In this document: in pieces, positions 12,657 through 18,488 of the stretch
Numbering within the stretch: the stretch's first letter is position 1
How the letters are laid out: each line of letters opens with the position of its first letter
NCBI GenBank assembly: GCA_023134955.1
Contig: JAGLUC010000216.1
Location: 1 to 18,488 of the forward strand
Length of the DNA stretch: 18,488 nucleotides
Source of the DNA: Methylococcales bacterium
GTDB lineage: Bacteria; Pseudomonadota; Gammaproteobacteria; Methylococcales; Methylomonadaceae
Reading direction: 5' to 3'
Made by a program: the position numbers and the translations under genes
Notes under the pieces: model-generated
What the model was told of the DNA's origin: nothing
Databases searched by the model: none
Seen by the model: only the letters and a program-made list of their open reading frames with translations

Positions 12657-15600
12657 ATGGCTGAACAACAAGAAGCAAACAATATAGTAGACCAGGCAGT
12701 GGCAGAGGGTGGTGCTTATGAGGTTATTCGTAAGCGTTTATCTGAGCAGGGTCAAAAACTAAAACGTCAAACCCAAACTTTAAATGAGGCGCGGTTAGCT
12801 GAATTTGGTAGTTCGGAAATGGCAGTTGCGGCACGGGTACGAGTGCGCACAGAGAACAACTGTGTGGCGCGTGATATTGTGCAAGTGGGTGATTTATTAC
12901 TGTTTGGCTATAACGTTTATATTGGGCTTAAAAAAGAAACGCGTATTGAAGATGTGTTCTCTTTATTTCGTTTAAGTAAGGGTGAAGACGATTCTCAATA
13001 TGAGATGGAACAGCAATCTTTAGCCAACAGCTTTTTAACCAATACTTCATTTGTTGATGATTTTAATGAGCTGTATCGTTATTACAAAAACACCCAATTA
13101 ATTGAATTAACCGCTAAACACGGTAAGTTGTTAGTGGGTTTTCAGATTGGTGATCGCTTAGATGATATTCGGGTATTCCGCTGGTCTATTTCTGCGGATG
13201 GCAAGCAGATTGAATATATTGATAATCGAGGTGAACGTGATATTCAGCTTCCCCCAGCCTTTGATTTTGAATGGATAGAAACCACGCGAGATGACGGCAT
13301 TAATGGCCGTCACCCACATGTTAATATTTTGGATACGGTGTTTGTTGAAACCATTAACGGTGATTTAACCGTTAAGATTGAAGACAATACCGATGATGGT
13401 TTAGGCTTATACAGGGAAGAGGTAGAAGACCAAACTCAATCTTTAGATGATGCCAGTATTGAGTATGCCAAAGTGGGTAATTTGATTTTACTTAAAATCT
13501 TACCTTATAGAGAAAAGCAGTGGCGTTATTTGATTTTTAACAGCTTAACCCAAACCGTGATTCGCTTAGATGCCATGGGTGAGTCTTGTGTGCAATTACC
13601 CGAAGACCAAGGCATTATTTTCCCGGGAGGATATTACCTGCAAACGGGGGAATATAAAACCTATGATAAAGAAACGGACGGTTTAAAATTTAGACGACGG
13701 ATTAACTCACCTAATGGTGAAGATATTCTTTACCTGTTTTATCAGCCTGAACAGGGCATTGTGGGTCTGTTTGCTTATAACGTGATTGAGCAAACCCTGC
13801 AAACCCCTATTTATGGACACGGTCACGCTTTATCTGATGAGGGAACCATTGTTATTTTCTCAGCAGAAGTTGATCCCACACGTATTCATCCCATGCAAAT
13901 TTGGCATACACCTTACCAAAGCCAGGAATTTGCCAGTAAAGTACCGACTAATCAATCATTTTTTGGACGTATTGGTAATACCGCTTTAGTGCGAGGTATT
14001 GCTGATTTATATAGTGTTGGACGATTAATTGATGAGCAGCAAGTCTCAGCCCGATTGTATGAGGATTTAAGCAAACAAGCGAAAAAAATGCTGGATGTGC
14101 ATTATTGGATGGATGAGTCAGATGTACAAGGTCTAGATACATCACTGAAAGAAATTGCCAGTACCGCTGAGTTGGTGATTGATGAATTTGAAAAAGTTGA
14201 AAGTATTCGTCAGCAGTCGACAAAAACCATGCAGGCAGCGGAAAAATCACAAGCCGAATTATTACACTCTATTCAACCAGACAGTTGGGAAGCGGCTGAA
14301 GATTATGTGGCTGCATTAGATAAATTAAGACATCAACGTGGGCATTTAGCCACTATTAAAGAGCATCGCTATATTGATCTACAAAGGATTGATGAGCTGG
14401 ACATTGCCTTACAACAAGCCAATGATCAATTAAGTGAGCAAACAGGCGTATTTTTAGCTGGTGAAAATGCTTTACAACCCTATCAACAAAAGATTGAAGA
14501 TTTTAATCAGCAAGCAGAAAAAGCCAACAGTAATGCTGAATTAAGCCCCGTCATTGAAGCGATTGAGTCAACCGCTAATGGCTTAGATTTATTGTCTGAA
14601 TTAATGACCACGCTAAAGATTAGTGACGCAACGGTTAGAACGCGGATTGTTGATGCGATTTCAGAAGTGTATTCCAAGTTAAATCAAAGCAAAGCCAATG
14701 CCCGACATAAGCAAAAGTCGATGGACTCAGAAGAGGCGATTGCTCAGTTTGGCGCACAATTTAAATTGTTTTCACAAAGTATTACCAATGCTTTGGAAAT
14801 GGCAAATACCCCTGAAAAATGTGATGAGCAATTATCACGTTTATTAGTGCAATTAGAAGAATTAGAAAGCCAGTTTAGTGATTATGATCAGTTTATTACT
14901 GACATTATGACTAAACGGGAAGAGATTTATGAATCTTTTGAAAAGCATAAACAGCAGTTACTGGATAACAGACAACGCAAAGCGCAATCATTAAGTGATG
15001 CGGCGCAACGTATGCTGGCTAATATTGAGCGTCGATGCCAGCGTTTTTCTGAGGCAGATGAGTTAAATACCTATTTTGCATCCGATGCTTTGGTGCTTAA
15101 AATCAGGGAGTTAATCGAAAAATTGCGTGAGCTGGATAATGCCGTTAAAGCGGATGATATTGCCTCACGATTTAAGTCGATACAAGAACAGGCATTACGC
15201 TCTTTACGTGATAAAGAAGATATTTATGAACAAGGCGGCAATGTTATTAAATTGGGGCCACGTCATAAATTTAGTGTTAATACCCAGGAACTGGATTTAA
15301 CCATTATTCCTAGGGAAGGCATACTCAATTTACATATTACTGGCACAGATTATTTTGAAGCTTTAAATCACCCTGATTTAGTGGCGTTGAAAGATTTTTG
15401 GGAAATGGCATTAGAGTCTGAATCAACAGAGGTTTATCGTGCAGAATATTTAGCCTATTTGATATTCCATGCCGCAGAAAACCATCAACAAGGTTTAAGC
15501 TTAACCCAGTTGCAAAGTGCTTTAAATAATGAAGACAGTTTACAGCAATTGATTAGAGACTTTGCCGCACCACGATATAAAGAAGGTTATGAAAAAGGTA

Positions 15601-17888
15601 TACATGACCATGATTGTGGCTTAATTTTAAAAGCCTTAATCCCCGCGATACAAAGTGCAGATTTATTGCGATACACCCCAGCAAGCCGTGCTTTGGCGCA
15701 AATATTTTGGGCGAATCGAGAAACTAATCCACAACTTGGTGAGTATTATTTAAGCTGGCAAACACGGGCGCAATCAGCCACTCAAATGCATTTGAGCTTA
15801 ATTAGCCATAAAGCCACCCAGTTATTAGCCAAAGAAGTGCAACAGGCTTTAGTGTTATTTTTAGAGCTTTATCCCATTGCCTTTACGCCATTAGAAATAG
15901 AACAAGCTGCGACTTATTTAGTCGCAGAATTAAGCCAGCAACGCTTAGAGTTTATCGGTAGTAAATACGCTCAACAATTAGCCGATGAGTTAAAACGCAG
16001 TTTAGATGAAAGTACATGGCAGAATTATCAAACCGCTTTAGCAAAATTAGCTAATCGTGTCGATCAACGCTGGCAACTGACTCATGCTTGGTTAAATGCT
16101 TTAATTGAACATAAACAATTGCCCCATCTTAGCCATTATATTGCTGAAGCAGTGGCGTTGTTAAATGGCGACCAACGGATTGATCGCCGTAGTAGCCAAG
16201 TTGATCTTGAATTATCTGTTGAACATTTAATGGGTGAGCATGGCAATATTAAACAACGCAGCTTAAACTTTTCTGTGGATGCTTTTTTACAACGCTTGCA
16301 ACATCATCAGCAAATTGTAATTCCGGCGTATCATCAATATCATCAAACACGCCAAAGCATTATGGAAGAACAGCGTGAATCGTTGAGGTTGGAACAATTT
16401 AAAGCTAAACCACTCAGTTCCTTTGTACGAAATAAGTTAATCAACGAAGCTTATTTACCGATTATTGGTGACAATCTCGCCAAACAAATGGGCACGATTG
16501 GAGACAATAAGCGTTCTGATTTAATGGGCTTATTAATGATGATTTCACCCCCAGGTTACGGTAAAACTACATTGATGGAATATGTGGCGAATCGCTTGGG
16601 TTTGATTTTTATGAAAATCAACTGTCCCTCACTAGGGCATGATGTATTGTCACTTGATCCACAACAAGCACCCAATGCAACGGCAAAGCAGGAATTACAT
16701 AAACTTAACCTGGCGTTGGAAATGGGCAGTAATGTCATGCTGTATTTGGATGATATTCAGCATACTCATGCTGAATTTTTGCAAAAGTTTATCTCATTAT
16801 GTGATGGTACAAGGCGTATTGAAGGGATTTGGAAAGGCAAGTCTAAAACCTATGATATGCGAGGTAAGAAATTTTGTGTGGTGATGGCAGGGAACCCTTA
16901 TACCGAATCAGGTGAAGTCTTTAAAATACCCGATATGCTGGCTAACCGTGCAGATATTTATAACTTAGGCGATATTTTAGGCGGCATGGATGAACAATTT
17001 TCTTTGAGTTATATTGAAAATAGTCTGACCTCAAATGCGATATTAGCCCCATTGGCTATTCGTAAAATGGCTGATGTGTATAAGCTTATTGATATGGCAA
17101 AAGGGGCAAATATTGCCTCGACAGATTTAAACCATCAATACAGTGGTGCAGAATTAAATGAAATATTAGCGGTATTGCGTAAATTATTTATTGTGCAAGA
17201 ATTGGTATTAAAGGTTAATCAACAATATATAAAATCAGCGGCACAAGATGATAAATATCGTACTGAACCCGTGTTTAAGTTGCAGGGCAGTTACCGCAAC
17301 ATGAATAAAATGGCAGAAAAAGTCTCAGCGGTGATGAATGAGCAAGAATTACTACAAATGTTAAGCGACCATTATCAAGGCGAAGCGCAATTACTTACCA
17401 GTGGAGCTGAACATAATTTGCTTAAATTAGCGCAATTACGAGGTAATAGTACCAATGCTGAGCAACAACGCTGGGAGTCTATTATTACTGATTTTCAACG
17501 TACCCAAAGCATGGGTGGCGATGATGCCGATTCTGCAACAAAGGTGGCGACTCAATTAAATTATGTCACTGAACATTTACAATCTATTCATCAAGCCATT
17601 AATTCTGATACCGAATTAGTCAAACCTATGTTGATTATTAGCCAACAATTAAAATCATTACAAAGTGCTATTAATGATAAAGATGTGGGGATTAATATTG
17701 TTAATAAACCTTCGGTTGTAGTTGAAGAATCTATGCAGCAATTAGCCAATGTCATTGAAACCACCTTTATGCCTGTGGTCGCAGCAATGGATAAGAAAAT
17801 TGATTTAGATTTAACTATTTTACGAAAAGTAAATGAATTGTCTGATGAGGTTAGTAGTATGGGAAAAAAGGCTAAGACATTAAAATAA
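12657..17888 (+). CDS. Giant coiled-coil AAA+ ATPase, DUF3686 ('DNA repair ATPase') family
   Basis: From ATG 12657 the protein has 1743 residues; a GTG at 12630 would add nine. A beta-rich N-terminal region (about 70-450) fits DUF3686. It is followed by long coiled coils (about 450-880), a helical middle, and an AAA+ domain at about 1265-1520. The Walker A is PPGYGKTT (K1303), Walker B is MLYLDD (D1365, D1366), and sensor 1 is MAGNPYTESG (N1413), followed by LANRADIYNLGD with a likely arginine finger. The C-terminal 200 residues are helical. No nuclease, helicase or membrane segment is seen. Databases call such proteins DNA-repair ATPases, but I know no direct proof, and their repeated place near PspA and flotillin genes suggests membrane remodelling. 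The gene is intact. Confidence 0.85.
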   Translation: MAEQQEANNIVDQAVAEGGAYEVIRKRLSEQGQKLKRQTQTLNEARLAEFGSSEMAVAARVRVRTENNCVARDIVQVGDLLLFGYNVYIGLKKETRIEDVFSLFRLSKGEDDSQYEMEQQSLANSFLTNTSFVDDFNELYRYYKNTQLIELTAKHGKLLVGFQIGDRLDDIRVFRWSISADGKQIEYIDNRGERDIQLPPAFDFEWIETTRDDGINGRHPHVNILDTVFVETINGDLTVKIEDNTDDGLGLYREEVEDQTQSLDDASIEYAKVGNLILLKILPYREKQWRYLIFNSLTQTVIRLDAMGESCVQLPEDQGIIFPGGYYLQTGEYKTYDKETDGLKFRRRINSPNGEDILYLFYQPEQGIVGLFAYNVIEQTLQTPIYGHGHALSDEGTIVIFSAEVDPTRIHPMQIWHTPYQSQEFASKVPTNQSFFGRIGNTALVRGIADLYSVGRLIDEQQVSARLYEDLSKQAKKMLDVHYWMDESDVQGLDTSLKEIASTAELVIDEFEKVESIRQQSTKTMQAAEKSQAELLHSIQPDSWEAAEDYVAALDKLRHQRGHLATIKEHRYIDLQRIDELDIALQQANDQLSEQTGVFLAGENALQPYQQKIEDFNQQAEKANSNAELSPVIEAIESTANGLDLLSELMTTLKISDATVRTRIVDAISEVYSKLNQSKANARHKQKSMDSEEAIAQFGAQFKLFSQSITNALEMANTPEKCDEQLSRLLVQLEELESQFSDYDQFITDIMTKREEIYESFEKHKQQLLDNRQRKAQSLSDAAQRMLANIERRCQRFSEADELNTYFASDALVLKIRELIEKLRELDNAVKADDIASRFKSIQEQALRSLRDKEDIYEQGGNVIKLGPRHKFSVNTQELDLTIIPREGILNLHITGTDYFEALNHPDLVALKDFWEMALESESTEVYRAEYLAYLIFHAAENHQQGLSLTQLQSALNNEDSLQQLIRDFAAPRYKEGYEKGIHDHDCGLILKALIPAIQSADLLRYTPASRALAQIFWANRETNPQLGEYYLSWQTRAQSATQMHLSLISHKATQLLAKEVQQALVLFLELYPIAFTPLEIEQAATYLVAELSQQRLEFIGSKYAQQLADELKRSLDESTWQNYQTALAKLANRVDQRWQLTHAWLNALIEHKQLPHLSHYIAEAVALLNGDQRIDRRSSQVDLELSVEHLMGEHGNIKQRSLNFSVDAFLQRLQHHQQIVIPAYHQYHQTRQSIMEEQRESLRLEQFKAKPLSSFVRNKLINEAYLPIIGDNLAKQMGTIGDNKRSDLMGLLMMISPPGYGKTTLMEYVANRLGLIFMKINCPSLGHDVLSLDPQQAPNATAKQELHKLNLALEMGSNVMLYLDDIQHTHAEFLQKFISLCDGTRRIEGIWKGKSKTYDMRGKKFCVVMAGNPYTESGEVFKIPDMLANRADIYNLGDILGGMDEQFSLSYIENSLTSNAILAPLAIRKMADVYKLIDMAKGANIASTDLNHQYSGAELNEILAVLRKLFIVQELVLKVNQQYIKSAAQDDKYRTEPVFKLQGSYRNMNKMAEKVSAVMNEQELLQMLSDHYQGEAQLLTSGAEHNLLKLAQLRGNSTNAEQQRWESIITDFQRTQSMGGDDADSATKVATQLNYVTEHLQSIHQAINSDTELVKPMLIISQQLKSLQSAINDKDVGINIVNKPSVVVEESMQQLANVIETTFMPVVAAMDKKIDLDLTILRKVNELSDEVSSMGKKAKTLK

Positions 17889-17969
17889 TTGAATAATTTA
17901 TTATAGAAGACTTCGGTAATTGTTCCTTTATTACTTCTACTACACGCATTCATAGCTTTATCAGTCTGC

Positions 17970-17993
17970 AAAAAAAGGGCTCTGACCCCTTTT
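17970..17993. repeat. REP-like hairpin with GGGTCAGAGCCC-type core
   Basis: AAAAGGG (17973-17979) pairs with CCCTTTT (17987-17993) around a seven-base loop. On the minus strand it reads AAAAGGGGTCAGAGCCCTTT, a motif I recall as common next to RAYT/IS200-like transposase genes in gammaproteobacteria. It lies 82 bases after the ATPase stop and could also weaken read-through into tusB. No transposase is present in the window. Confidence 0.45.
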
Positions 17994-18081
17994 AAATTGT
18001 GTATAAAAAACGAGAACCAAATAACATCTATTAAAACTCAGACTTGGCAATATAAAAATATTAAACTACTATTAAAAAACA

Positions 18082-18116
18082 TATTAATTACATGTCGTTA
18101 GAATATCTAATTAATA
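18082..18116. promoter_or_regulatory. AT-rich dyad upstream of tusB
   Basis: TATTAATTA (18082-18090) is perfectly inverted as TAATTAATA (18108-18116). The interval contains ATTACATGT overlapping the left arm (18087-18095), the same start as the 13-mer before yjfI. It could be an operator, but in DNA this AT-rich chance symmetry is quite possible. Confidence 0.2.
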
Positions 18117-18151
18117 TATTATTTCTATAAATTCAGTTTTGAGAGTTTGCC

Positions 18152-18445
18152 ATGTTACATATTATCAACAGCCTTCCTAATTCAGCTTCCTTTTTAAATA
18201 ATGCCCGTTCAGGTGACACTGTCATTTTTACTGAAAATGCTGTTCTTGCAGCAAAACAGGGATATTTTGACATAGAGTCTTTAACTCAGAAAGCACTTGA
18301 TCACATTAATTTATATGTGCGTAAAGCAGATCTGTTGATTCAAGATATTTCTATCAGTGAATTGATTAGAGGTGTTATTGTTATCGATGATATGCAATAT
18401 CAAAGTGCGATCACTCAAAACTTTGCAATAAAGTCTTATAATTGA
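18152..18445 (+). CDS. tusB: TusB/DsrH-family sulfur relay protein
   Basis: The 97-residue protein fits TusB/DsrH in length and pattern: MLHIINSLPNSASFLNNARSG, then a VIFTENAVLAAKQG strand-turn-helix, LYVRKADLLIQ, and the closing IVIDDMQYQSAI strand and helix. TusB forms the TusBCD (DsrEFH) hexamer that relays persulfide sulfur to TusE/DsrC, for 2-thiouridine synthesis in tRNA or for sulfur oxidation. This copy has no cysteine, as is common for TusB, which is not the sulfur carrier. GAGAG at 18141-18145 is the ribosome site. Normally tusD and tusC lie directly upstream; here the preceding gene is the ATPase and the window ends 43 bases after the stop. Confidence 0.8.
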   Translation: MLHIINSLPNSASFLNNARSGDTVIFTENAVLAAKQGYFDIESLTQKALDHINLYVRKADLLIQDISISELIRGVIVIDDMQYQSAITQNFAIKSYN

Positions 18446-18488
18446 AATACAAAGCTGTATGTTATAAATTTACATGGCTATTAACAAA

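Noticed and set aside
17591..17971. Minus-strand open frame over the ATPase end
   Set aside because: It is nearly all antisense to the conserved C-terminal ATPase helices, its peptide has no family pattern, and its start lies at a REP-like repeat.

Overview
The window is AT-rich, almost wholly coding DNA from a gammaproteobacterium. The SecB-GpsA pair, a YjfI/PspA/YqiJ/YqiK set, TusB and GTAG-headed REP elements all point there. The gpmI ... rhodanese-secB-gpsA order and the intergenic hairpin families resemble Methylococcales or Thiotrichales, but I cannot fix the genus from sequence alone.

Left, housekeeping part (1-4572). gpmI is on the minus strand. It faces away from an ArsR-family regulator whose cysteine spacing matches the SqrR/BigR persulfide sensors. 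A membrane-anchored rhodanese follows, then secB and gpsA. Bases 1-149, downstream of gpmI, show no gene I can support. The 343-base gap 1689-2031 holds two dyads and a sigma70-like promoter.

Middle and right part (4855-17888). Every gene lies on the plus strand. The core looks like an envelope-stress or membrane-remodelling module: YjfI/DUF2170, a PspA/IM30 (ESCRT-III-like) protein, a YqiJ-type membrane protein with an OB-fold tail, a long YqiK-type flotillin, a small TFIIB-type zinc-ribbon protein, and a 1743-residue coiled-coil AAA+ ATPase of the DUF3686 type. A pair of identical 13-bp palindromic repeats sits on the promoter in front of YjfI, whose mRNA would be nearly leaderless. Between the zinc-ribbon gene and the ATPase lies an accessory island (about 9.6-12.6 kb). 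It holds three different toxin-antitoxin pairs (AbrB-type antitoxin/VapC, ParD/ParE, MntA/HepT), a phytanoyl-CoA-dioxygenase-like gene, a MITE-like element and a 38-bp perfect palindrome. A 41-bp direct repeat flanks the VapC module and records how the island formed. It joins the end of the zinc-ribbon gene to the start of the dioxygenase gene, which suggests these two were once direct neighbours.

Right edge (17889-18488): a REP-like hairpin, an AT-rich dyad, and a complete TusB/DsrH gene without tusC or tusD upstream.

The inferred theme is a PspA-flotillin-AAA+ membrane module, possibly working like ESCRT-III with its disassembly ATPase, whose locus has collected toxin-antitoxin genes. I see no rRNA, tRNA or CRISPR array.
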